From Ashinkailepas kermadecensis (Eukaryota > Arthropoda > Thecostraca > Neolepadidae), in contig JAOTOM010004799.1 in the NCBI GenBank assembly GCA_034440615.1, forward strand, positions 124,001 to 188,000: 64,000 nt of DNA, written 5' to 3'. A program made the translations under genes and the position numbers. Of this stretch, positions 54,496 to 64,000 are shown piece after piece (within the stretch, counting starts at the first letter, position 1; every line of letters starts with the position of its first letter). The notes beneath the pieces were generated by a model, which saw nothing but the letters and a program-made list of their open reading frames with translations, was not told the DNA's origin and searched no databases.

Positions 54496-56259
54496 TTACT
54501 TATTCAGATTTAGGGTGGGTCGATCCCAACGGGATAATATTACATTCAAAAAGTTCTGCATAGCATGTGTTATGAAATAATCCAAGGTAGCCAGGGTATC
54601 ATAATTATTTCTCAGGAAGCTATTATTCATGAATAGTTTAATTTCCTGTTGGAGGGCACAAAGGTCGCTCCTGCTGACAGTAAACGCTATCAGATATTGC
54701 AAAATGTTCAACTTCGGGATCAGAGTGAGGGCTCGACTTCATGCCATGCTATGCTCCGATACCCCTGTTGCTAGGAAAATGAGCGGAAGCAGACGAATTA
54801 GGCACCACGCTTCACTAGCAGTCTCTTTGACGATTACCACTGACCCTGCCATTCGTAGAGGCTCTGGTTTGTTGGTATCTACGTCACTGTAGCTGAACTC
54901 TGCAATTGTACAATTGAGGTCTTCTAGGAAGATCAGTCCACAGCTCATACAATGTGTAAGTACCTTCGAAAGGGTGCTCGGAACAACGCCTTCGAGAACG
55001 TCGTGCATGATGTCTGGTGGAAAGGAATGTGATGGATGGAAAGCTCTTAGCACGTTAAATGCACATGAACTCCTGATCGCAAATGTGGCACACAGACTCT
55101 CGGCATACTGTTCTTCTTTCAATATTCCAATCCGAGTGTCATACTCCGGTGGTGTTCTCAAGTAGTTGTGCATGCAATAATGTCTCTACAAGCTGTGCAA
55201 TACCTGCATATGCGTGCAACTCCTGAAAAACATTTCATATAGCCTGCAATTGCATGCACAGCCAGGTTGTCTCCAACTCAATTTTTACATTCACCGATGT
55301 CCTACTGTTCTTCAGCTCGAGATCAATTCCTTTCATCACCATTTCTTTGATGTCGTCATTGGGAGGTGCCAAAATATCCTCCCAAGAGTATTTACCCAGT
55401 AATTCTTCTTTGAAAAGCAGCACAAGCATAATAGTTTTCAGATCAGAAGATTGGGGCCTCTTCCCTACTGAGCAATGTACTGCTCCCAGCTGACGTTTCC
55501 TTGCTTTATTCCCCAACGGATTGTCTATTGTAAAACCATCATAATATATGAGAAGCTTCAAACAATCACTGCAGCTAAAGTGGGCACTTCCATCTTCTAA
55601 GGACGACCAGGTGTCAGCCACATCTGATTCCTGCATAAATAGCTCTTCCCTGTGAAAAATTCCTTCAGTTGTTCTTGAGGTGGTATGTACTGCAACGTTT
55701 CTGGCTTGCCTGCGTCATCTATTCCTAGGAGCTTTTCACCTTGCTGGATAATATTGAACTCACTTAGAGCATTCTCTTCGACATGATGGCTTTGGCAAAA
55801 ACTTGCTTGTATTGAGTCTTGTCTACCTTCATCAGTCGTTTGCATTGCTTCTGTACACATTTAATGTAGAAAGTTCAAAACATCCTTGAATGTGTTCTGG
55901 GACACATTGCCAGCTCTCAAGCATATCACCAAACTTGCTATAGACGCTTTTTGGCGCAACCTTTGCTGATATGCATGCTCATCTCCCTGACATGTCATGT
56001 CTGTGTCCATGTGAGCTACAACATTATGTTCATGTACCAAAACAGCATTGTCGCTTGTAGATGAGGGAACGTCATTGAGAACACATGAGACATTCTTGTG
56101 CTTTTTCTTGTAATGATCGCACCAACATCTGATGTTTAAATAACTATTTCCACAGTCTCTGCCAGGACAATGAAACACGAATTCTGTTGAAAAGGCATGT
56201 GCTCTTAAATGCTTACAAAAAATGCAATCCTTTCGCAAACAAAGCTGCATAGTGGACAA
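54496..56259 (-). pseudogene. EnSpm/CACTA-type transposase relic
   Basis: Read from 56259 downward. The N-terminal frame contains a C2H2-like zinc finger (CPGRDCGNSYLNIRCWCDHY) and ends in a TAA at 55861 directly before a continuing in-frame stretch. Further on come FMQESDVADTWSSL, CLKLLIYYDGFTIDNPLGNK (55520-55560, around the first likely catalytic Asp), HNYLRTPPEYDTRIG (near 55160) and SFPPDIMHDVLEGVVPSTLS (near 55010), which corresponds to the Asp-X-Met-His block of CACTA transposases. Breaks: the TAA at 55861, a frame change near 55640, stops or a shift around 55180-55235, and an in-frame TGA near 54741. The gene is therefore dead or needs introns I cannot see. Motif assignment is from memory of the family. 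Confidence 0.68.
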
Positions 56260-56780
56260 ACAAAGTATTCAGGGCTTGGATCGACCTGTAAAAAGCCAAG
56301 TCACTAATACTACAGTCAGATTATTTAAACTTTGCACTTGGTTACACGATGCAAACTTTGTCCAACATGATATTTTCCTTTTTCAAAATATATCCTAAGC
56401 CTGTCAGAGGGAAATATCCTGTAATGCAAGGTGTTGGAAATAAATGGAAATGCCATGACAAACTTTCACGAATTAATGTGATACAAACTAGATGAAGTTG
56501 TTTACCCATGCAAAATGTCTTCCAATTTGCAGGAAATGTTTCCACGGACAGATAAGATCGCCTGTGCCTAGGTATCAATATGTTGCGGATTGACCAGCCT
56601 GCACAGTATGGCAATGTCCATGAGATTTGGTTATTGCAAGATAAGTGCTGCTATTGGTGTTCTTGGGTGGGGAAGTGTCTCATGGACAGTTATTTGTGAG
56701 CTTGCAACAGAGGGATTGTACCGATGAACAGACACTCTTAAGAGTTGAAATGTAAAATGTCAATCTGAATAATGCTCTTC
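56260..56780. other. CACTA interior upstream of the transposase relic
   Basis: AT-rich sequence with no recognised coding content. It could hold the 5' part of the transposase gene. Confidence 0.4.
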
Positions 56781-56782
56781 TG

Positions 56783-57050
56783 TTTAGAGTATCACATATG
56801 GATCATCAATTCAGATTAGACAAGTCAAGGTATGGGACAGTTAGGCACCAACAGGTTTTCAGTCAAAGGGTGGTTGATCAATGGAATGTTTTCAGTCAAA
56901 GGGTGGTTGATCAATGGCTGCATGCTGATGTGGGGAGTCCTTCATTGAATCAATTTAACAATTGGGTGCACAATTTTGCTTGTGTTGGAAAATCTTGCTC
57001 TTTTTAGGTCTAATTATTGGTGGAGGGACATAATTTATGCTAGTAGGTGT
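56783..57050 (+). mobile_element. CR1-like LINE 3' end, first copy
   Basis: The frame reads DHQFRLDKSRYGTVRHQQVF, then SQRVVDQWN, with a 33-bp stretch encoding FSQRVVDQW duplicated, and LNQFNNWVHNF before a stop. This is the usual end of a CR1/jockey-type ORF2. A 3' part containing TTTATGCTAGTAGGTGT follows. It is related to 11790-11880 and to 57590-57800. Confidence 0.68.
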
Positions 57051-57509
57051 AAACCATGAAGACCCCTTTAAGGAGGCATGGGTGGAGTTCAAAGATGATT
57101 GATGGGGAGTGGGTGTGGAGGATTGTATAGTCAAAATCAAGTGAATGTTGCTAGATAGGTTGGGGTAGATAGATACTTTGAAACTGGGATATGGTATTGA
57201 TTGTGTGTTTATGTGTATCGGTCACTCAATCCACGCGTGTGTTATGCCGGATCGAGTGAATAGGGCCAGACATACTGAGGTAGATAGGTGGGTCGATAGG
57301 TATTGGTAGGTCAGTAGGATGTTGGTAGAGTTCTTTAGAATTAAGATGATTAGAGTGTTGAATATCATTTTGTCCAGGCTTATAGTGCCTTGCCTTTACA
57401 CGTTCAACCCAGATGGGCCTCTGTGGCTCTTTTTAGGTCTGAACACTATGACTTATGTGCAAGCCGTTTGGAATATAGTGTACAGGCATGGGGCCTCTAC
57501 CTAAAAAAG

Positions 57510-57545
57510 GTAAGGTAGGTACTTCAGGTAAGGTAAGGTAGGTAA
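57510..57545 (+). repeat. Short (GGTAAGGTA) array
   Basis: Five or so copies of GGTAAGGTA/GGTAGGTA directly before a SINE-tail-like fragment. Confidence 0.8.
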
Positions 57546-57589
57546 GGTAGGTACTTATGCTTTTTTTACGACACATCCGGCTGATGGGC

Positions 57590-57800
57590 CATATAGCAAT
57601 AAGTTTTCAGTCAAAGGATGGTTCATCAATGGAATAGGCAGCCTCCTGATGTAGTGGGAAGTACCTCATTGAATTCATCTTTTTTAATGGTAGATCAGTT
57701 TTTATGTCAGATAAATGTATTTAAGTTCTAATTTGTACCATAGAGGGACTAGAATTGGGTGTGCATGGGTTACGATTTATGCTAGTAGGTGTGCACTGGG
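57590..57800 (+). mobile_element. CR1-like LINE 3' end, second copy
   Basis: It shares AAGTTTTCAGTCAAAGGATG and GATTTATGCTAGTAGGTGTG with the copy at 56783-57050. It is preceded by a short segment, TTTTTACGACACATC (57566 region), that resembles the tail of the SINE family. Confidence 0.62.
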
Positions 57801-57802
57801 CA

Positions 57803-57888
57803 GGTTGGTTGGTTATTGGTTTTACGACACATCGACCGTTGGGTCATGTAGCGTCGCCAATCTCTCACGCCGATTGGCAGCGGGCGAA
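57803..57888 (-). mobile_element. SINE copy 3, truncated
   Basis: Only the tail and body are present: GGTTGGTTGGTTATTGG, then TTTTACGACACATCGACCGT and AATCTCTCACGCCGATTGG. The tRNA-like head is missing. Same family as 7868-8031 and 41445-41617. Confidence 0.85.
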
Positions 57889-57889
57889 A

Positions 57890-60415
57890 TTAAATATCCC
57901 ACATCCAGATACCATATGTAAAACCTTCCACTTGTTATACTTTCAAGACATTTGTAATTTATCATGCCACTTTTCAGGTGCTCCAAGTCTGGCTTGAATA
58001 TTGCCAGATCCATGACTATTGCTATTACTACTAGCTTGATGTTATCAACAAATTTTAAACACCCTATTCTTCGGGTAAAATTCAATGTTGTTACATCACA
58101 AAGTGATAGGGCTTAATAAGAGCCACAGGTGTCCATCTGAGCTAAACCCAAAAAGGAAAGATAGCATAAGATGAGAAAAAGGACTCTGACATCCCCCCCC
58201 CCCCTCCAATCAATACCATACATCCATTCCAAAGAAACTAATCAACCCAAACTTATGGAGCATAATTCACTTGATCATGCATAGCACACTTCCACACCCG
58301 TGCCCATCAATAATTTTCAGACTCCATCCATGCCTGCTTAAAGGGACAGTGCACAGTGTACACATTATAGCATACATATCATACCATCCACAATCTATTA
58401 GAAATCAAAAACAGGCTTCTCCTCTGCAATACCCATTGCAGTCAAGGTTTACAAAGGTTGCATATGCTAGGCAAAAGGCAGGAAGTCATGCAATACCTCC
58501 CCAAAACAAGATCACATTCGAAAACATTCCTAATTTTCTTGACAATCCGATCACTTTTTACTTGTGAAACATTGTCTACAATCATGTACAAGTTCTAAAC
58601 TGTCTAAAGCCAAGGAGTGCTAAAGACTGGTGACAATTTTATCCCAAACTGGCCAACCCGTTTCCTTCCCAGATTAAGCAAAAAAAACATCCATCAATAG
58701 TCATAGCATTGTCAGAGGATATCAAAATTAGCTTCGTGTAAATTCCAAGTTATAAGTTAGACTGAATGTTAAAGACAGCTACGAATGTATACTTTCATCT
58801 TCAAAAATATCTGGATTGTGTCAGGTCTAAGTGGCTAATTTATTTTGTTTGCTCAAACTGTGACTTGGCACTTCTTGCTATTTTAGCTGGTCTCAAGCCA
58901 AGACATATATAATCAGTCACAGTACTTATATAGTTAGAACAGCCAGGTGTGCACATTACAAATTGTAGTAAGCATTCATAAAGTGCATGTGGCTGATATG
59001 CTTTCCAATGTCTTGGAAAGTTAAGTTGTGCTTTAAGGACACATTTGAATCATTGGATTTTGTTTTCCAACACGTTTATGAACATGGTTAACCTGATGTG
59101 ACCCCTGATTTCCTGCGCAAATGCTTAGTTTTCAGTTGGAAGAGAAAATGACACCAAAAAGTGGCTTTGAGTTTGGTAACATAGTGTACAAAATAATGAT
59201 TAAAAAATGTAACAACAAATGTAACAACAAATGTAACAACCCAATATAACCTACCATGGAAGAAAAAAATTGTGACTAAAATTATAACTTTCAGACTATT
59301 TTTATAATTCTTTACATTGTAAGGAACCTAACCTAAAGACACCTAGCATAACAGAGTTGAATCTGTTGAGGAAAAAATTAACAAGGTTTCACAGTAGCTG
59401 TTGTCGCACAAGTTATTAGTATCCTGTAAAAAATACCAGTGTTATTTCAAAAATATCAGAGGTCACTTCCCTACATTTTTCTTAAGCTGACTGCTCTCAG
59501 AAGCCTGAAAACAGCTCCCATGGACTTGGACTGATCTGTGCACAAAGAATTGGTACCACTGCATGATTTGAACTTCGTTTTTCAGTAGAGATAAGTTGAT
59601 TGTTTACAAATACCATCATATTTTTGTCATTTACACACCAAACATGATGTGGGAAATGTGCAAAGGTAGGTGTTCAGGAAACAGAACATGTTCGGATACC
59701 CCCTCTCTTCCCCTACTACATATGCTAAGGTGGTCAATGACAACACCATTCACTCATTCTTCCTACCCATATCTGAAAGAAGCCTAAACTAAGTTGATTT
59801 GTGCACACTATGTGAAATGGTTTTCCAGACAGCTTAGCCCTTAAGGCCATTTGGCTCTTGAATCCAGTTTACAGTGACACCAATAGAGGTACCTACCTAT
59901 AGGCAGGGTGCATGGCCCCAAATTCAGGAAATTAACTTTGTCCCCATGGTGTCACTTGTAAAAATGTATTAAAAATGTATTGGTGGCATCCCTTTCCATT
60001 AAATTTGGACGCTCTGCCACACCAACCTATATGCCTACATTCATTGGTCTTGTTTCTATACTACTGAAGGGAAAGTGCCCTTCAATGCTGGCTTCTCCCC
60101 CCCCCCTCAATTATTTCAACTCTTAACCCTGGACCCCATGGAGAGTTCCGTCCAGTCCATTTTGGTCCGACCATTGGCTTCATGCTTTGTGCCTCCAGCC
60201 AGTTATTTTCAAAACTAAAAATCAACACACCCGCCTGCCTAGGTATATACATAAAATTGAAAAGGTCTCAAGGTGGGCAGCTTACCATAGCTTCAGCCAT
60301 TTCTTGTTCACGTTCTGGGCGCGCCGAGTGATCGTCCTTGGCCTCGCAATGAGCACAACGCGAGGTTATCCCTAACACAATTGAAAATACCAATATGGCG
60401 ACGGTTCGGAACTTC
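57890..60415. other. CACTA interior, nothing recognised
   Basis: Low-complexity spots only, such as three copies of ATGTAACAACAA near 59200-59235. No coding motif is visible. Confidence 0.4.
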
Positions 60416-60419
60416 ATAA

Positions 60420-60721
60420 AAATGGCGTCTCGTAACACAAATATTCAGTCCATAGTACACAGCAACCCACTATAAGCACAGAGATTGTGTGTTTATGACG
60501 TCACGAGTATTGTGAGCTCAGTCATGCTGTGCTGCTATTGGCTACCAATGTGCTGCCATCTTGCAATTTGTTTCTGCTGTGTCCGAAATCACAACAAGGT
60601 CGTGTTATTGCGAGCAGAAACTGAAAACACGATGGAAAGCACAGTGAGATTGTGCTGATGACACAGCACTGCTATGCTTTCATCCTTGACACGCTATCCT
60701 TGTGCTCATTTGTTTTCAGTG
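60420..60721. repeat. Right subterminal repeat region of the CACTA element
   Basis: It contains GCACAGAGATTGTGTGTTTA, GCACAGTGAGATTGTGCTGA, GACACGCTATCCTTGTGCTC and similar strings that mirror the left end. It closes with TTTTCAGTG. Confidence 0.7.
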
Positions 60722-62560
60722 ATGACCTAATGTGATAGTTGTGTGCGAAAATGTTTGCTATTCTTTGTGGATCTGTGGTGGTGACGTTGTTGTGTATGAG
60801 TGTGATGGCTTTGGCTTGTGGTCTTTGTCGATGTTGGAATGTTCCAAGAAGTGTCCAAATTTCGCCGAGAGGAGTGAATCTGTTAAATTGGGTGCACAAT
60901 TTATTCCAGGAGGTTTTTTGGCATTTTTAATGGTTCTTTTGCAGGCTGCTCTGTGTTGTTTGTATACTATGAGTGTTTCTGGTGTGCGGTGTCTTTCGTG
61001 TCTGTGTCGTGCGTGGTTCCTCGCGCGGACCGCCCGGTGGCATTCGTCGCTCCACCAGGGTGCCGCGCGAGGTTTGTGTTGATGGCGTGGTTTTGTTTGT
61101 GGTATGTGTTGGTGTGCTGTGGTGATGAGGATGTCTGCAAATTGTTCTGGTGTGAGGTGTGGGTTGTGTGCTGTTTGTGCTGCTATAGATTCTGAAAAGG
61201 GTGTCCAGGATGCTTTTTTGAGGTTCCATTGGCCCGTGGGTGGATGTGGTGGGCCGGTGGTCGGGATTTGGTTAAAGGTGATGGTTATGGGTGCGTGGTC
61301 ACTGAAATGAGGATCGGGGTCGGATGTCCATGATAGGGTAAGGGCTATGCGTGAGGATGCCAGGGTTACGTCAGGGGTAGTGGGGAGGGTGTGGTTAATT
61401 GGGACGAGGTATATTGGTGATCCGGTGTTGAGTACTGTGAGGTTATGCTGTGTAGCCAGTGTGATGAGTGTGAGTGCTCTGTGATCGGGTCGTGTTGTGC
61501 GGGTGTCCCATAGTGGGTGGTGCGAGTTGAAGTCTCCTGTGACTATGACGGGGGGTGAATTTGATCGAGTGCCTTGTTTAATTCCGAAAGGGTTTCTGTG
61601 GTTCGCGAGGGAGGATCGTATATGTTGATGAGTGTGTAAGCTGTGTTGTGTAGGTGGATTTCAGTGAGTAATATGTCTGCTGTGGTGTTGAATTGTATCA
61701 GGCGGTGCGGTGTTGTATTCCTAATGCATGTGCATACTCCGCCTGATCTGTGTGTGTTGTGTGTGTCTTGTCTGTGTAGCGTGTAGTGAGGGATGCTAAA
61801 TTGATATGGGTCATGGGATTTGAAGTGTGTTTCCTGTATGCATAGTGCAGCGTGGTGTGTTTGTAATGCGTAGTGTTTGAATTCTGGCCAGTGTCTAATG
61901 AGTCCGTGCGTGTTCCACTGTAGTATTGTGTTCATTGTCTGTGGGTGTTGGCACGAGTGAGTGGTCTTTTGGGGGAGTGTTTTTTGGTGGTGCTTTTCGT
62001 GGGCCTATGAGGTACTTGTGGTTGGGAGGGGGTGGTGTCGGGGTGAAGGGGATTGTGACGTCTGAGTCGGTAGTGATGTGCTCGGCGTCTGTCTGTTCGG
62101 ACCCCGTGTCTGTGTGCGAGTGCTGTGTCAGTGATGTGTCCGTTGTGTGTGAAGTGTGTGAGGTCTGAGGGGATGTTGAGGTTCCTGGTTGGTAGGGTGG
62201 TGGCGGTGATGGTGGGTGGCAGGGTGGGGTGGGTGCTAGTAGGCGAGTTGGGATGGCTGGTGGTGCTTGTAGTGGTCGGTGGGTGGTGGGGTGTCCTGGT
62301 GTTGCGGGGTGTTTTTGGTGTGTGTTGGTGTTCGTTGGTGTTGGTGCGTCGATTTGTTGTGTGTATGTGTTCGTTTTCTGCTTGTGTGGCGTGGGTGCGG
62401 GCAGAGCCGGGTATTCTGTGTGTGATAGTGGTGGTGGTTGTTGGTTCCCCGGCTCTGTGCGGCGAAGCGGCCAGAGCCGAGGAACCAACTCTGTGCGGCG
62501 AAGCGGCAAAGATGAGCTTTGGGTTGGATCATATATCATACCAAATAATTTTAAGTGAAT
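60722..62560 (-). mobile_element. LINE B, 5' half: ORF1 end, endonuclease and linker
   Basis: Read from 62560 downward: a Pro/Thr-rich ORF1 end starting near SHTEYPALPAPTPHKQ and stopping at 61895. It overlaps by 41 bases the start of ORF2, MNTILQWNTHGLIRHWPEF (61935). ORF2 gives the endonuclease with LCIQETHF, then after a frame slip near 61545 VIVTGDFNSHHPLWD and SDHAPITITF, and the linker APWWSDECHRAVRARNHARH (near 61070) and FNRFTPLGEIWTLL (near 60880). It ends at the AT target site of the CACTA element. The element is 5' truncated near 62560. Confidence 0.85.
62452..62515 (-). repeat. Short duplication at the 5' end of LINE B
   Basis: Two copies of CTCTGTGCGGCGAAGCGGC, 45 to 50 bp apart, lie at the truncated end of LINE B. 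Confidence 0.75.
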
Positions 62561-64000
62561 GGAAAAAGCCACATAGCCTAGACTAACCTAGCCTAGCATT
62601 TAATGTAAGAGAATAGCCTTGAAAGATGGATAATAAAAATTAAAACTTATCAAATTAAAGAACCTACTCTGACCTAACATAGCCTAAGCTGCTTTTGAAG
62701 AACAAAGGAACTTGAGGAACAAAAAAGCATTTTTTTGCAACTAAAAAAGTAACTGAAGCGAGCCTTATTTGCTTCCTGTAGGTAAAATGTGTCCAAAACC
62801 TGTCTTGTGAATACCTCAAAGCACAATAATACTGCATATACAGTACAGGTGGTGTTAATAAGATAAATTATTAATGATGCCAAACACAATTGTGGAATAT
62901 TGACCCCCCTTGGTTTGCCATGCACCAAGTCTGGATGCCTCATGCACTGGTGTTGGATGTGAATGTTCAGTAAATGTGTTTTTTAAAGAAAATTTGAAGA
63001 TTTTTTAAAAACATTAGTGTTGTTAAATTAGTTTTATTATACACCAGGGGCCTTATTATCTGCAAGAAATTGACACTGTCCTCACTCAAAGACATAATTG
63101 CGATGCTATTTCATCTTTAAACAAATTTGACGATGTATAGCGGCAGTGTCAGTTGATCAGGAATACCTTCATTGAAACGAGTGATAAATTCTGAGGAAGT
63201 TCCAGGGGGGCATTTTTAGCTAGTACCATCGTTTGATCAAAATATTCAATTTCACATGCGACCACATAAAGCTTCTGGCGTTCCCCATGCTAAAGATATG
63301 CGGAAATATGCGAACATGTCAACTTTAAAACAAAATTGCCGATTACTAACGGCCATTATACTGGAGTCTAAGTTGTATCAGCTCACTGGCGGATCTAGCC
63401 CACCGGTTTGGGGGGGGGCCAACTTTCGGTTTTCGGCGTCAGCCCCCCTCCCCCTCCCCCCAGTGGCGTACTTATGAATTGCATCAGAGGAGGGGTCGAA
63501 GGGGTTTGGAGGGTGCCCATTCTCCCACTATTTTTGGTTAAAAGCATCGGATTTCTACCACTATTTGTCAAATGGACCCATTTTTTACAATAATAATTAA
63601 TGACAACATAATTTCCTGTGTAGGGGACCCCAGCCTACCTCCACCGCTTCTAAGTTACGGGATTTTTGTTCTTGTTTACCAAAACGTTCATGTTCACGTT
63701 CAACGTCTTGTACCACGTCAACGTTCGTGCACGTGTACACACTGGCAGATCCGATTTTGTCAACTCTTGCTGTGAGCAGAACTTGAGCAGCATAGAACCC
63801 TCGATGCGTGTCAGAATGTACTATGCAACCATATTGGCTCCCAAACAATTATAAAAAATTCCTTTAAAATTGGAGATTCTTTCATCCAGACGATATTTTT
63901 TTACCCCGGCAAAGGTTACTGCATTTTCATTCAGTTTACTTCTGTTGGTTTCGGGGGGCCAAAAGACACTATGCCCCCCCCCCCTTTAAGCGCTTCGGGG
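62561..64000. other. Right end of window, nothing recognised
   Basis: No gene or element is identified. G- and C-runs occur near 63408, 63445-63460 and 63975. The frame 62674-62943 on the minus strand has no known motif. Confidence 0.45.

Larger units (their letters stand above)
50395..60721 (-). mobile_element. EnSpm/CACTA-type DNA transposon, 10.3 kb, inserted in LINE B
   Basis: The left end begins CACTGCAAAC (50395) and the right end closes GTTTTCAGTG (60721), giving inverted CACTG termini; the outer 24 bases match at about 18 positions. The dinucleotide AT stands on both sides (50393-50394 and 60722-60723), as expected for the 2-3 bp target duplication of CACTA elements. Removing the element and one AT joins the two LINE B halves in a single open frame. 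Both ends carry short inverted ACACAA/TTGTGT motifs. A broken transposase gene lies at 54496-56259 on the minus strand. Later insertions (CR1-type ends and a SINE) sit inside it. It is probably immobile by itself. Confidence 0.8.

Overview
This window is animal nuclear DNA: spliced genes with GT/AG introns, dense transposable elements and many mini- and microsatellites. I recognise one host gene with good support. It is a Frizzled-related secreted Wnt antagonist of the sFRP type (netrin-like part closest to sFRP3/FRZB and sFRP4), on the + strand in seven exons from 2030 to 26124. The species cannot be fixed from sequence alone. The mix of CR1-like, I-like and Penelope-like retroelements, a tRNA-derived SINE, EnSpm/CACTA, Mutator-like and Tc1/mariner DNA transposons, plus a retained sFRP gene, fits a non-vertebrate, probably marine, animal. 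Minisatellites that start on splice donors recall structures I remember from amphioxus, so a cephalochordate is one candidate; this is weak inference.

Layout. 1-2029 is upstream DNA ending in a duplicated CRE-like element and a CpG-rich leader. 2030-26124 is the sFRP-like gene: signal peptide and ten-cysteine Frizzled domain (exon 1), netrin-like domain (exons 2-4), and a Tyr/Gly/Asn-rich then Arg/Ser-rich tail (exons 5-7). All exon phases agree and give about 475 residues. Its introns hold a Tc1/mariner relic, a CR1-like endonuclease relic torn by three minisatellites, a SINE, Penelope-like relics and several tandem arrays. In four of the six introns the array starts at, or includes, the 5' splice site. 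26.2-32 kb is intergenic, with a 177-bp satellite, a 69-bp minisatellite and a weak two-exon gene candidate. 32.2-35 kb is a decayed Gypsy-type LTR element split by a non-LTR fragment. 36.3-37.4 kb is a Mutator-like transposase relic.

40.8-62.6 kb is a nest of transposons, all LINEs on the minus strand. LINE C was hit by LINE A inside its ORF1 zinc-knuckle region (10-bp target duplication) and by a SINE in its reverse transcriptase. LINE B lies next to it and is cut in two by a 10.3-kb EnSpm/CACTA-type DNA transposon (50395-60721) with CACTG ends, subterminal repeats and a broken transposase gene. Removing that transposon with one copy of its AT target site restores the LINE reading frame. 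62.6-64 kb shows nothing I recognise.

All calls come from reading the sequence and from memory of family motifs; no database search was run.
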